From Nitratiruptor sp. SB155-2 (GTDB lineage: Bacteria > Campylobacterota > Campylobacteria > Campylobacterales > Nitratiruptoraceae): 64,000 bases of DNA. Each line of letters begins with the position of its first letter. Position 1 is the stretch's first letter. The notes beneath the pieces were generated by a model. The model ran no database searches, was not told the origin of the DNA, and saw only the letters and a program-made list of their open reading frames with translations. Of the stretch, positions 35,767 through 47,346 are shown piece by piece. The stretch spans positions 454,501-518,500 of the forward strand of contig NC_009662.1 in the NCBI RefSeq assembly GCF_000010325.1. Direction: 5' to 3'. The position numbers and the translations under genes were made by a program.

Positions 35767-37044
35767 ATGTCATATTTTCAAAAAATTGTTCCTTTATCAT
35801 TGGTAGTTGCCATGAGTCTACCTGCATTCGCTTCAGAACTGGAGGAGCTCAAAGCCCAAATGAAAAAGATGCAAGAGCGAATTTTGGAACTTGAGATGAA
35901 ACAGCAAAAGCAGGAAGAACGTTCCCAAACGATGCTCGAAGAGCTTGGAACGATTCAAAGTGAAGGGTGGTTTCAGACGGTGGATACATCAAAAAGTCAT
36001 AGTGGACTGGGTTCAGCTGCATCAAAAGTCTACTACACGCAAAACCCTCTGTCAATTGGTGGATATGGAGAGTTATACTGGGCGGATAGCAGTGGGCAAA
36101 AGGCAATAACTGATGTGTATCGTTTTGTTCCCTATATCGGTTATAAATTTAATGATTGGATCGTTTTGAACAGTGAGCTGGAGTTTGAACATGGTGGCGA
36201 GGAAGTCGCAATAGAGTTTTTGTATCTTGACTTTTTATTGAGTGAAAATCTTAATGTGCGAGTAGGAAACCAGCTTGTTCCTGTAGGGCTTGTAAACCAA
36301 AAGCATGAGCCAACGCTCTTTCCTACTGTTTTGCGTCCAGAAACAGAAACGTATATCATCCCAAGCACTTGGAGTGAAACCGGTGTCATAGCCTACGGGA
36401 AAATTGGCAAGAGCGATTTTGACTACCATATTGGTATCATCAATGCTTTGAATGCCAACAATGCAGATGCCGTAGCGTCAGGAAAAAAATGGATACGAAA
36501 CGGTCGGTGGGGCTCGGCAAATAAAGCGACGATGCAAAAACTTGCTCTTACCGGACGACTTGATTATAGTGGTGTAGAAGGTTTGACGGTAGGAGGGTCC
36601 TTTTATTATGGAAGCGGTTCAAACGCAAAAACAAATGTACCTGATACTTCCTTGTTTATTTATGATCTGCACGCGATGTATCAAAAAGATGCTTTTATGT
36701 TTCGAGGGCTTTTTACACAAGCTTTTTTGGATAATGCCAAAAATATAGCACCTTCTGCACCTAAAAAAGCGCAAGGATACTATCTCAATGCGGAATATGA
36801 TGTTTTAAGTTTGGTAGGTTCTTCCTTTCGTCTTCCAGTTTTCATACAATATGAAAACTATAATCCCGTCAAAGAGACAGCCAATGGGCAAAACGAGATG
36901 AATGATATTGAAAACTGGACGTTTGGTTTCAATTTTTATCCACATGAGCAAGTGGTTTTGAAAGCAGATTATCAGATAAAGGACAATAATGATGGCAGTG
37001 ACAAAGTCGATACGGTTTCCCTCGGGCTTGGCTTCATTTTCTAA
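35767..37044 (+). CDS. Outer-membrane porin with coiled-coil N-terminus
   Basis: 425 residues. Signal peptide ending at AFASE, then a heptad coiled coil (ELEELKAQMKKMQERILELE) of the kind that anchors barrels to peptidoglycan, then a 16-18-strand barrel pattern closing with SLGLGFIF. Similar to porins of the phosphate/carbohydrate-selective group in Campylobacterota. A Fur box and AAGGAG precede it, and it is followed by FMN-binding and membrane genes, so uptake of an iron form is the likely job (inference). Confidence 0.72.
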   Translation: MSYFQKIVPLSLVVAMSLPAFASELEELKAQMKKMQERILELEMKQQKQEERSQTMLEELGTIQSEGWFQTVDTSKSHSGLGSAASKVYYTQNPLSIGGYGELYWADSSGQKAITDVYRFVPYIGYKFNDWIVLNSELEFEHGGEEVAIEFLYLDFLLSENLNVRVGNQLVPVGLVNQKHEPTLFPTVLRPETETYIIPSTWSETGVIAYGKIGKSDFDYHIGIINALNANNADAVASGKKWIRNGRWGSANKATMQKLALTGRLDYSGVEGLTVGGSFYYGSGSNAKTNVPDTSLFIYDLHAMYQKDAFMFRGLFTQAFLDNAKNIAPSAPKKAQGYYLNAEYDVLSLVGSSFRLPVFIQYENYNPVKETANGQNEMNDIENWTFGFNFYPHEQVVLKADYQIKDNNDGSDKVDTVSLGLGFIF

Positions 37045-37558
37045 AATGCTACTATTTTTCGTTTTATCTGTTCATGCTATGTATGCAAAAGGAATCGATA
37101 TAGCTTCGATCCTTTTGCTCTCTTGTCCAGATGCGAAAAAAGTAGAGAAAAAGACACTTTTACTGGATAAACAGCAGTTTCTTGCCGTACAAAAGTTGGC
37201 AAAAAAAAGAATCAAATCCAAAGTTGTTCGATACTATCAAGCCATGAATGGACAAAAACGTCTCTGTACAGCTATAGTGCTTTCTCAGAAAGTTCGAACC
37301 AAAAAAGCGGCTATTTTATATATCATAGATGAACATGGAACTTTAAAACAGATTGAGATTCTTGCTTTTGCTGAGCCTCCTGAATACAAACCAAAAAAGA
37401 GCTGGATCAAACTGGTAGAAGGAAAGAGTTTGCAAGAGCCTTTGAGAGTTGGAAGGGATGTTCCAAAAATCACCGGAGCGACGATGTCGGCTAGAAGCGT
37501 TGTTGACGGGGCAAGAATCGCTTTGGCGATATATGAAATTGCCATAAAAGGGAAATGA
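36989..37558 (+). CDS. Exported FMN-binding protein (NqrC/RnfG-like domain)
   Basis: 189 residues from ATG 36989 (AAGGA, spacing 5), overlapping the porin end; ATG 37046, two bases after the porin stop, is the shorter option but then the signal peptide lacks a basic start. Signal segment LLFFVLSVHAMYAKG. The covalent flavinylation motif DVPKITGATMSARSV (consensus [ST]GA[ST]x[ST]) lies near residue 164; ApbE attaches FMN by phosphoester to its Thr, and an apbE gene lies 0.8 kb downstream. The mature protein should carry electrons in the periplasm. It is coupled to the following membrane gene. Confidence 0.75.
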   Translation: MMAVTKSIRFPSGLASFSKMLLFFVLSVHAMYAKGIDIASILLLSCPDAKKVEKKTLLLDKQQFLAVQKLAKKRIKSKVVRYYQAMNGQKRLCTAIVLSQKVRTKKAAILYIIDEHGTLKQIEILAFAEPPEYKPKKSWIKLVEGKSLQEPLRVGRDVPKITGATMSARSVVDGARIALAIYEIAIKGK

Positions 37559-38022
37559 TGCGTTTTTTTGTAATAAAAGATATCCGAAAACACGCGTCCA
37601 TGCGATATTTGCTCACATGCCTGCTTAGTTTGATGATGCTTTCTCTCGTTTCACATCTGTTACTGTATGGGTGGAAGTATGGTTGGAATCCTGAAAGCGT
37701 ATCAGCAACGATTATAGGAAACGAGGAGCTTTTTACTGAACCTTTGCCTTTTGAAGAGATTCTTTTGCAGGTACATACCAATCTCTTTTATATTGTCATT
37801 GTTCTTAGTGTCATTGCTGCAAGTTTCATACGCCTCTGTGAAAAGAGAAAAAGATTTATTCATCTCCTTTTTATAACGGCACTCTTTTCTCAAATGTTCT
37901 TTTTAGAGATTCCTTTTTTAGGGATAAGTGGAGTGGTTGTATGGGCAGTATGTGAAATATTTTGGCATTTGGTAGCTCTTTATATGGCTGCCAAGACAGT
38001 ATGGGGACTCAATTTTTCATGA
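37555..38022 (+). CDS. Four-helix membrane protein with helix-borne histidines
   Basis: 155 residues; ATG 37555 or 37558. Four hydrophobic segments (about 20-40, 75-95, 103-120, 123-148), each with a histidine (SLVSHLLLYG, LQVHTNLFYI, KRFIHLLFIT, EIFWHLVALY), the pattern of small b-type cytochromes. No family is certain. In a Fur-type operon with an FMN protein and a similar second membrane gene, an electron path from the quinone pool to a periplasmic flavin is plausible. Stop overlaps the next start (ATGA). Confidence 0.6.
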   Translation: MMRFFVIKDIRKHASMRYLLTCLLSLMMLSLVSHLLLYGWKYGWNPESVSATIIGNEELFTEPLPFEEILLQVHTNLFYIVIVLSVIAASFIRLCEKRKRFIHLLFITALFSQMFFLEIPFLGISGVVVWAVCEIFWHLVALYMAAKTVWGLNFS

Positions 38023-38402
38023 AATATATCGAATCTGGATACAAGGCAATTATCTTTTGGATTGGAGTGTATACTATTGCCATAGTACTGTCTGGAGCAA
38101 CTCTTTTTTTCATGAACGGGATTTGGCAATCACACACATTTGAACACTCCTTGCAGATTGTTACGCCCCATCTTTTTTCCATGTCTGTGATGGTGTTTGT
38201 GATACTCCATTTTTTCCTGTTTATGAAAAACAGTGAGACATTTTTGCGGTGGGGTATGCTTCTCTTTGGATTCGCTTTCATTGATCAGATTGCTTTACTC
38301 CTCAATCAACCAAGCATACATCTTCTATTTTCTCTTCTATTTACTTTTCAGTTTGTCGCAGTAAGTGTATATATGCTGATACGGTTGAAGGAAAAAGGAT
38401 AA
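38019..38402 (+). CDS. Four-helix membrane protein, second of a pair
   Basis: 127 residues from ATG 38019 (ATGA with the previous gene); the longer frame from 37962 is inside that gene. Four hydrophobic helices, and histidines in QSHTFEHSL, TPHLFSM and ILHFFLF. Resembles DUF4405-like cytochrome b subunits by pattern only. Its last 62 bases are overlapped by the convergent apbE gene. Confidence 0.6.
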   Translation: MKYIESGYKAIIFWIGVYTIAIVLSGATLFFMNGIWQSHTFEHSLQIVTPHLFSMSVMVFVILHFFLFMKNSETFLRWGMLLFGFAFIDQIALLLNQPSIHLLFSLLFTFQFVAVSVYMLIRLKEKG

Positions 38403-39333
38403 AACCGGTAGGTTTGGTAATGGAAATACTTTTACCATGTTTTATCATCGTACCGTTTTTCAAGATTATGAGATAATCGATGTTTTTGAGAGAATGTGCA
38501 AGCATCAATGCTTTATCCAGAGGCATAACACCGATTGCTGTGGCCATTGCGTCTAAAAATGCGTTTTGTCGACTCCCTGCCAATGTAACCGAAGCGATCG
38601 ATTTTTGTGATCTTCTTCTTTTGGGATCTATGAGGTGATTGTAACGGGTATCTTTGATATAGCGCCTATACGTTCCGCTGGTCGATACTGCAAAATCTTT
38701 TGAGCTCGATCGAATGGTGGCTACAGTTTCAGATTCAAAAGGGTTTTGTACTTTAATTTGACATTGTCCAAGACAGCGAATGTCGCCACTGAGGCCAAAA
38801 ACTGCTTGTTGAACACCCATTTTCTTGAGTCTCGTTGCCGCAAGGTCGATAGCGTATCCCTTTCCCATGCCACCGAGGTCTATCATGATGCCTTTATCCA
38901 GGCAAATGCTATTTTGATCCATATGAATACCATCTACGCCAAGAGTTGCCTTTTTGAGATCTTTAATTGTTGGGATTTTCTCTTGAGGAGTGCCGAAACC
39001 AAAAAGTTGTTTTGTTAGAGATCCGATTGTAATATCAAAGTAGCCATCGCTTCGTTTATAGTAGTACAAACTTTTTTCTATGGCATCTTGTACTATTGGA
39101 TCTTTTTGAATACAGCGGTGATGGTTGAGTCTGTATACAAGTCCATTTGGGAAAGAGGAGAGGGAAGATTCTACTTGTTTGAGAGTTTGGAAAAAGATAG
39201 ACGTTGCAAAAGAGTATTTTTGATCAAGAGTGATAAATGCAAAAGTGCCCATGGCTACCTGTTCTCTGTGTATGGGTGCCGAGAGGAGTGAAAGAAAGAA
39301 AAAAAAGAGCATCAATATGGTTTTTACACGCAT
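38341..39333 (-). CDS. apbE: FAD:protein FMN transferase
   Basis: 330 residues with a signal peptide (MRVKTILMLFFFFLSLLSA). ApbE family motifs: AMGTFAFITL opening, SDGYFDITIGSL, IDLGGMGKGYAIDLAA, GLSGDIRCLG, TSGTYRRYI and the late DAMATAIGVM. Transfers FMN from FAD to Thr/Ser of NqrC/RnfG-type proteins in the periplasm; the FMN-binding protein at 36989 is the obvious substrate. The gene is convergent with that operon and divergent from the multicopper oxidase gene; the 52-base gap contains overlapping TATAAT boxes on both strands at 39350-39357. Confidence 0.9.
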   Translation of the reverse strand: MRVKTILMLFFFFLSLLSAPIHREQVAMGTFAFITLDQKYSFATSIFFQTLKQVESSLSSFPNGLVYRLNHHRCIQKDPIVQDAIEKSLYYYKRSDGYFDITIGSLTKQLFGFGTPQEKIPTIKDLKKATLGVDGIHMDQNSICLDKGIMIDLGGMGKGYAIDLAATRLKKMGVQQAVFGLSGDIRCLGQCQIKVQNPFESETVATIRSSSKDFAVSTSGTYRRYIKDTRYNHLIDPKRRRSQKSIASVTLAGSRQNAFLDAMATAIGVMPLDKALMLAHSLKNIDYLIILKNGTMIKHGKSISITKPTGFILFPSTVSAYIHLLRQTEK

Positions 39334-39349
39334 TTTCCATACTTTCTTT

Positions 39350-39357
39350 ATTATAAT
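39350..39357. promoter_or_regulatory. Overlapping divergent -10 boxes between apbE and the copper oxidase gene
   Basis: TATAAT at 39352-39357 on the plus strand and at 39355-39350 on the minus strand share bases. Only one of the two promoters can be occupied at a time, so apbE and the copper operon may compete. No convincing -35 boxes. Confidence 0.35.
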
Positions 39358-39385
39358 TCTTTAAGATATCAAAAAAGGATGAACA

Positions 39386-41038
39386 ATGCAACGCAGAGAT
39401 TTTTTGCGAAGTAGTGCACTCTTTGGTCTTATCGCTGTCACTCCTGCTCTTGCAAAACAGGATATCGGAGAGCATCAGCCAACACAACTCCTTGAAGGAA
39501 ACGAATTTGATCTGCATATTAAAAAGACGTGGGTACGTTTTGGCGACAAGCCTGTTATAGCAACCACGGTTAACGATATGTTGCCGGCTCCCACGCTGAA
39601 ATGGAAAAAGGGTGATTTTGTTACGATTCACGTGACGAACCATCTTGATGAGCCTACCTCTTTGCATTGGCACGGTATCATCTTACCCTATACGATGGAT
39701 GGAGTACCGGGTGTGAGTTATCCTGGGATTATGCCAGGAGAACGCTTTACGTATCGGTTCAAGGTAGAGCAAAACGGTACCTACTGGTATCACTCTCACA
39801 GCGGTTTTCAAGAACAGACCGGTTTACACGGGGCAATCGTGATTGATGACGATATAGATGCCGATAGAGACTATGTGGTAGGTTTTCACGACTGGAGTGA
39901 CGAAGATCCAGATACCATATATAGAAAGCTAAAACTTCAAAGCGGATACTACAATTTTCAAAAAAGAACAGTTTTCGATTTTGCAAAAGAGGTACAGCAG
40001 TTTGGATTTGCCAAAGCTTTGCAAAGACGAGCAATGTGGAACAAGATGCGTATGGATGATAGAGATCTTTCTGATGTGACTGCCTATACGTATACCTACT
40101 GCATCAACGAACATACAAACAAAAATCCAGCCCATTTTTTCTTTAAGCCTGGTGAGAAGGTTCGTTTAAGACTGATCAACCAATCGGCAATGAGCTATTT
40201 TGATGTAAGAATTCCCGGATTGAAGATGAAGGTTGTGGCTGCAGATGGCGTGCCCGTTGAACCGGTCGAGGTGGATGATCTTCGCATCGCGGTGGCTGAA
40301 AGTTATGATGTATTGGTTTGTCCAACGCAAGAAGCCTATACCATTTTTGCTCAAAGTATCGATCGGTATGGGTATGTGTATGGAATCTTGAGCACTTCAC
40401 CTCAAAAAAGAGCTCCTATACCAGAGTCCTATCCGTATGAACCTCTCTCTATGGTGGATATGGGTATGGCTATGGATGGGATGAAAATGAATCATATGAA
40501 GAAAAAAATGGCTCATACAACAAAGATTCCAAAGACCCCTTTGCCTATGAAAAAGGGAATTGCTTGGACGATGGAGGCAAAGGGTGCAAGGTATAGACTT
40601 GATGATCCAGGAGTTGGATTAAGAAGCGTTCAAAGAAAAGTTTTAACCTACGCTGATCTGCATACGCCAAATATCGAAAACAGATTTCCAGATCGTGAGA
40701 TCCAATTGCACTTAACAGGCAATATGGAGCGCTATATCTGGGCAATAAACGGGATTCCTTACTACGAATCAAAACCTTTGCAGTTTCGTTATGGTGAAAG
40801 ACTGCGAATAACGTTTATCAATGATACGATGATGAATCATCCGATGCATCTTCATGGTATGTGGAGTGATATCGAAAAAGCAGATGGAAAAATTTTGCGA
40901 AAACACACCGTCAATGTGCAGCCGGGCAGTAAACTGAGTATGCGCATCAATGTGGATGCAACTGGGCGATGGGTTTTTCATTGCCATCTACTGTATCACA
41001 TGGGTGGGATGTTTCGAGAAGTAAAGGTGCTCTCATGA
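39386..41038 (+). CDS. Multicopper oxidase (CopA/PcoA type)
   Basis: 550 residues, Tat signal peptide (RRDFLRSSALFGL, cut near ALAK). Cupredoxin copper motifs: HWHG (residue 94), HSH in TYWYHSHSGF, HPMHLHG (484), and HCHLLYHMGGM (531), so types 1, 2 and 3 copper sites are complete. A Met-rich segment (residues about 355-389, MVDMGMAMDGMKMNHMKKK) is as in copper-resistance CopA. Oxidises Cu(I) (or Fe(II)) in the periplasm. Coupled by ATGA to a CopB-type gene. Confidence 0.88.
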   Translation: MQRRDFLRSSALFGLIAVTPALAKQDIGEHQPTQLLEGNEFDLHIKKTWVRFGDKPVIATTVNDMLPAPTLKWKKGDFVTIHVTNHLDEPTSLHWHGIILPYTMDGVPGVSYPGIMPGERFTYRFKVEQNGTYWYHSHSGFQEQTGLHGAIVIDDDIDADRDYVVGFHDWSDEDPDTIYRKLKLQSGYYNFQKRTVFDFAKEVQQFGFAKALQRRAMWNKMRMDDRDLSDVTAYTYTYCINEHTNKNPAHFFFKPGEKVRLRLINQSAMSYFDVRIPGLKMKVVAADGVPVEPVEVDDLRIAVAESYDVLVCPTQEAYTIFAQSIDRYGYVYGILSTSPQKRAPIPESYPYEPLSMVDMGMAMDGMKMNHMKKKMAHTTKIPKTPLPMKKGIAWTMEAKGARYRLDDPGVGLRSVQRKVLTYADLHTPNIENRFPDREIQLHLTGNMERYIWAINGIPYYESKPLQFRYGERLRITFINDTMMNHPMHLHGMWSDIEKADGKILRKHTVNVQPGSKLSMRINVDATGRWVFHCHLLYHMGGMFREVKVLS

Positions 41039-41676
41039 AAAATTTTGTTGTATTGCTGTTCCTGGTTACGGGCATGTTTGCTGGAGGCGGAGATATCTTT
41101 CGATATCAGATGCTAGTCGATCAGTTTGAAGCCTCATCACAAGGAAAACCTTCTTGGGATGCCAGTTTTTTTATAGGGTATGATGCGAATAAGATCTATC
41201 TGTATAGCGAGGGAGATAGTAAAGAGCAGGAAAACGAGATCGTCTTTTCCCATGCCATTACCCCATTTTTCGATCTACAAATTGGAATGGAACACGATAT
41301 GAAAGACAAAGGAGCCACTTTTGGTGAAATTACCCTTATGGGACTGGCTCCTTACTTTATTGAAACGAGAACAAAACTGCTTTTTGGTGAAGGAGGTGTG
41401 GGAATTGATTTTGATTTTGAATATGAAACGCTCTTTACGCAAAGACTCATTTTAAATTCAAGAATCGAGAGCAGGATCTTTAGCAAAGATATTGAAAAAG
41501 CTGGCATTTTTCAAGGACTCAATGACATAACCGTTGGTTTTCGATTGCGTTATGAAATACAAAGAGAGTTTGCTCCCTATATTGGATATTCTGTTACTAG
41601 AAATTTTGGTGGTTTGAAAAGAGAAGAGGGCAAAGTGAAAGATCGATTTGTTACCGGCATTCGGTTTTGGTTTTAG
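41035..41676 (+). CDS. Copper resistance protein B-like outer-membrane protein
   Basis: 213 residues from ATG 41035 (ATGA with the oxidase); the longer frame from 40969 is rejected. Signal peptide MKNFVVLLFLVTGMFAGG, then the CopB barrel pattern: DIFRYQMLVDQFE, EHDMKDKGATFGEITLMG, APYIGYSVTRNFGGL, ending FVTGIRFWF. CopB works with CopA in copper sequestration at the outer membrane. Confidence 0.8.
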   Translation: MKNFVVLLFLVTGMFAGGGDIFRYQMLVDQFEASSQGKPSWDASFFIGYDANKIYLYSEGDSKEQENEIVFSHAITPFFDLQIGMEHDMKDKGATFGEITLMGLAPYFIETRTKLLFGEGGVGIDFDFEYETLFTQRLILNSRIESRIFSKDIEKAGIFQGLNDITVGFRLRYEIQREFAPYIGYSVTRNFGGLKREEGKVKDRFVTGIRFWF

Positions 41677-41685
41677 GAGGGTATG

Positions 41686-42193
41686 ATGAAAAAGGTTTTT
41701 ATGCTTTCTATCATTGCATGTTTTTTGATGGCATTGGAGATAGGGACGATTCCCAAACGTGTCGTACTGGAAAAAGATAAAGGCGGTACAATTGATGGAA
41801 GCCCTTTTGATACGGCTTCAATGAAAGGGAAAGTCTACTTGGTCATATATTCGGATCCTGATAAAAGGGATCTGAATGAGCCCTTTTTTGAAAAGGTAAA
41901 AGCCAAAAATTTTGATAGGAACAGGTACACCTCCATCGCAATTATCAACATGGCTGCAACCTGGATTCCCAATTTTTTATTGAATGCCATATTGAAAGCA
42001 AAACAGAAGAAGTATCCATATACCGTATATGTCAAGGACAACAAGAAAGTTTTGGTTCATGCATGGCAACTGCCGGATAACGATCAAGTCGTGATGATTT
42101 TTGATCAAAATGGAAGGGTCCAGTATATCGGACATGGGAAATTGTCGCAAAAAGAGCAAGAGAGGGCCTTGCATATCTTAGAGGAGCTTATAA

Positions 42194-42207
<14 letters not shown>
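41686..42207 (+). CDS. Exported thioredoxin-like protein (YtfJ-like)
   Basis: 173 residues; ATG 41686 has the better distance (5 bases) from AGGAGG than ATG 41683. Signal peptide MKKVFMLSIIACFLMALE. Thioredoxin fold pattern (GKVYLVIYSDPDKRDLN, YTVYVKDNKKVLVHAW, QVVMIFDQNGRVQYIGHG), but no CxxC, as in the YtfJ family. It lies at the end of the copper operon and may help to maintain periplasmic copper proteins (inference). Confidence 0.65.
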
Positions 42208-44568
<2,361 letters not shown>

Positions 44569-44579
44569 TCACCCCCTTC

Positions 44580-44849
44580 TTATTTCAAAATTCCAAGAAT
44601 ATCGTCAGTTTGTAAAATCAAATACTCTTTTCCATCTAATGTAATATCTGTTCCGCTATATTTAGCAAAAACAACTCTGTCACCAACTTTAATGTGTCCT
44701 TCTTCTTCTACTTCTGGACCGATTGCCAAAACATTTCCTTCAAGCGGTTTTTCTTTCGCATTATCAGGAATAATGATTCCGGATGGTGTCTTTTCAGGCT
44801 CATCTACTCTCTCAACTAAAACTCTGTTTCCAAGTGGTTGGAAATTCAT
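44580..44849 (-). CDS. groS: Co-chaperonin GroES (10 kDa)
   Basis: 89 residues from ATG 44849 (AAGGAGG, spacing 5); the frame from 44867 is too long. [23 protein letters not shown] mobile loop and [18 protein letters not shown] end are typical. No CIRCE element was found in the 200 bases upstream, so HrcA control by the standard operator is not supported. Confidence 0.96.
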   Translation of the reverse strand: MNFQPLGNRVLVERVDEPEKTPSGIIIPDNAKEKPLEGNVLAIGPEVEEEGHIKVGDRVVFAKYSGTDITLDGKEYLILQTDDILGILK

Positions 44850-45051
44850 TGCGGCCTCCTTTATCAAGTTTTTGTCACTTACTGTTTTTCAGTGCCAAAA
44901 TTTTACAGAGAATATGCTTAAATAAAGCTTAAACTAAACTATGAATATCATTAAATCTACATCGATAAGACTAAAATTTTTTGTCAATATAATATAAAAA
45001 AGAAATGGTTGATTATAGGCTATAATAGAGTCAAGATAAAGGAGTATTATT

Positions 45052-46533
45052 ATGAAAAAGATAGGGTTGTTCTTAATCGTCTCTATTCTTATAGGTTTAG
45101 TTGGTATCTATGGATTACTTTTTACAAAAAGTGGAAACCAAGTTTTAAAACCGGAAATAGAAAGCTACCTTAATCAAAAACTACCTGTGAAAGTTGCATT
45201 ACGAAAGTTTCAAATCGCTCCGATGGATATTGTATTGGAGATTGGAAAATCGATTGCCGTTGTACACGGGGATCTAAATCCGCTTCAAAGACGTTTCGAC
45301 CTGACATACAACATCAAAATAGATGATTTAGCGGCTCTTGAACCGTTGCACCGTCAAAAACTGCGAGGGCCTTTGAATACGAAGGGGCGTATTAAAGGCA
45401 CTTTAGATCAATTTACGATCAAAGGAATCAGTGATATAGCAAAGAGTGGTACCGAATACACAGTTGTAGTAAAAGAGTTGAATCCTGAAAGTCTAACTGC
45501 AACCATAAAAAATGCAGATTTGGCGCAATTACAATACATGGTTTATCAGCCCGTGCGTACATATGGCTTTCTTAATAGTGATATCAAACTTGATAGTCTG
45601 AATGTAAAGAATCTAAAGGGAAGTATTGTTTCGCAAATCTTGCACGGAAAAGTGAATGAAAAAGAGATCGAGAAAGAGTTTGGCATAAAGAAAGCAACAA
45701 TCAACTATAGGATTGATCAAAAAAGTATATTAGATGGTCAAAAAATCACTACAAAGATGTCATTTGATTCTACCATCGCGACAGCAAATTTGGAGAATGT
45801 TGTTTATAACTTGAAAAACAACACTCTTACGATCCCTTATGTTGTCGATATCCCAAATCTTTCAAAACTCTATTTTTTAACCAATCGGCGTATGCGGGGA
45901 AAAATCACTGTAACTGGAAAAGTGCAAAAAGCGAAAGATCTTGTTGTCACTGCACATTCACAAACTCTTGGCGGAACTGTTGATGCGGTTTTGAAAAACA
46001 GTGATTTACATGCAAAACTCAAAAATATCGAAGTAACGGCACTTACTTATATGCTCTATTATCCAAAAATCTTTGATTCCTCTATGGAAGCAGATCTAAA
46101 ATACAATATATCAACTCAAAAAGGAACGCTGGTTGCCAAAGCGTATGATGGCAGGATCTTGCCAAATAAAATGACATTTTTGCTCCAGCAAATGGCAAAC
46201 TTCGATATCACAAGAGAGGTGTATAAAGTAACTGCGCTTCATAGCATCATAGATAAAAAGAAAATCTTATCCAATCTCGATATGGAGAGTCGACTGACTC
46301 ATATCAGTTCAAAAGACGCTCTTGTTGATCTCCAGAAAGAGTATGTGAATGCAAAGTTGAAAGTGGAAATCAAAAAAAGACCAGTTTTTGTAAAAATCAA
46401 AGGCAGTCTCAAATCACCAAAAGTTTCCGTTGACGCGAAAGCTTTGTTGAAAGATCAGGTGAAACAGAAATTGCAGAAAAAATTGAAAAACAAAATACCG
46501 GCCGAAGCCGAAAAATTGTTGAATCTTTTCTAG
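45052..46533 (+). CDS. AsmA-like inner membrane-anchored protein
   Basis: 493 residues. One N-terminal membrane helix (GLFLIVSILIGLVGIYGLLF) followed by beta-rich periplasmic repeats (LRGPLNTKGRIKGTLDQF, RGKITVTGKVQKAK, VFVKIKGSLKSPKVSVD) of the AsmA/DUF748 type, and a basic C-terminus. The family is linked to lipid transport between membranes and outer-membrane assembly. AAGGAG upstream. Confidence 0.65.
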   Translation: MKKIGLFLIVSILIGLVGIYGLLFTKSGNQVLKPEIESYLNQKLPVKVALRKFQIAPMDIVLEIGKSIAVVHGDLNPLQRRFDLTYNIKIDDLAALEPLHRQKLRGPLNTKGRIKGTLDQFTIKGISDIAKSGTEYTVVVKELNPESLTATIKNADLAQLQYMVYQPVRTYGFLNSDIKLDSLNVKNLKGSIVSQILHGKVNEKEIEKEFGIKKATINYRIDQKSILDGQKITTKMSFDSTIATANLENVVYNLKNNTLTIPYVVDIPNLSKLYFLTNRRMRGKITVTGKVQKAKDLVVTAHSQTLGGTVDAVLKNSDLHAKLKNIEVTALTYMLYYPKIFDSSMEADLKYNISTQKGTLVAKAYDGRILPNKMTFLLQQMANFDITREVYKVTALHSIIDKKKILSNLDMESRLTHISSKDALVDLQKEYVNAKLKVEIKKRPVFVKIKGSLKSPKVSVDAKALLKDQVKQKLQKKLKNKIPAEAEKLLNLF

Positions 46534-46600
46534 ATTTAATAAATTTATAATCTAACAGCATGTATATTTATAAAAAATTTATAAAAATTAAAAGCTGTCT

Positions 46601-47260
46601 ATGAAAAAAAGGATTGTAATCGTAGAAGATGAAAGCCTCGTGGCTTTTGAGATCCAAAGTGCACTTGAGCAAGTTGGATTTGAGTGTATAGCGATTGTTG
46701 ATGATGCCAGTTTGGTTCTAGAAACAATACGCGACACCAAACCGGATGTAGTCATAATGGATATTTATCTTGCAAATGGTACAAATGGAATCGATGCGTG
46801 TCGGATTGTAAAAAAAGAGTTTGATATACCAATCATCTTTTTGACAGCATATTCAGATCAAACAACACTTCGTGAAGCCCTCGATTGCCAGCCCGATGGT
46901 TATTTGATCAAACCTTTTCGTAGACCTGAACTCTATGCAGCAATCAATCTTGCTTTGGGCAAGAACGCTTTCGATAACAAAATATTGGAGTTGTGCGAAG
47001 GTGTGCAGTATGATAAGAATAGATCAGTATTGAAAAAGGATAACCAGGAGATAACACTCACAAAAAAAGAGAGGGAACTGCTGCATCTCCTTCTTCAAAA
47101 CAGAGGAAAACTTGTTTCCTTCGAAAGAATCGAATTCGAATTGTGGCCCCAGAAACCTGTAAGCGAGACGACTCGTAGGACACTCATTCACAGACTTCGC
47201 TCAAAACTTTCAAAAGATTGCCTCAAAAGTATTCCAGGTATTGGGTGTATTCTCCAATAA
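46601..47260 (+). CDS. OmpR-type response regulator
   Basis: 219 residues. Receiver with acidic VEDE, phosphoacceptor Asp in DVVIMDIYL (residue about 52), Thr in IIFLTAYS, Lys in YLIKPFRRP; C-terminal winged helix (LTKKERELLHLLLQNRG, TRRTLIHRLRSKLSKD). Likely phosphorylated by the kinase encoded at 47579-49408. Two pairs of 11-base spaced direct repeats lie right after it, upstream of a small secreted protein gene. Confidence 0.88.
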   Translation: MKKRIVIVEDESLVAFEIQSALEQVGFECIAIVDDASLVLETIRDTKPDVVIMDIYLANGTNGIDACRIVKKEFDIPIIFLTAYSDQTTLREALDCQPDGYLIKPFRRPELYAAINLALGKNAFDNKILELCEGVQYDKNRSVLKKDNQEITLTKKERELLHLLLQNRGKLVSFERIEFELWPQKPVSETTRRTLIHRLRSKLSKDCLKSIPGIGCILQ

Positions 47261-47301
47261 TGTGACAAAAATGTGACATTTTAGAACGTTTTTGGAACGT
47301 T
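47261..47301 (+). promoter_or_regulatory. Two pairs of 11-base spaced direct repeats upstream of the small secreted protein gene
   Basis: TGTGACA at 47261 and 47272, and GAACGTT at 47284 and 47295; both pairs are spaced 11 bases, one helical turn, the binding pattern of OmpR-family dimers. A TATAAT box follows at 47309-47314, so the second pair covers the -35 region. The neighbouring response regulator is the natural candidate to bind here. Confidence 0.6.
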
Positions 47302-47316
47302 CTTCGTTTATAATTC

Positions 47317-47334
47317 TTTCGATTTTTATCGAAA
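47317..47334 (+). promoter_or_regulatory. Hairpin in the leader directly before the ribosome binding site
   Basis: TTTCGAT-TTTT-ATCGAAA, a 7-bp stem whose 3' side touches the AAGGAG site of the following gene. It could modulate translation, for example with temperature. Confidence 0.4.
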
Positions 47335-47346
47335 AAGGAGAGTACT

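Noticed and set aside
44850-45051. CIRCE heat-shock operator before groES
   Set aside because: TTAGCACTC-N9-GAGTGCTAA or a close variant is not present.
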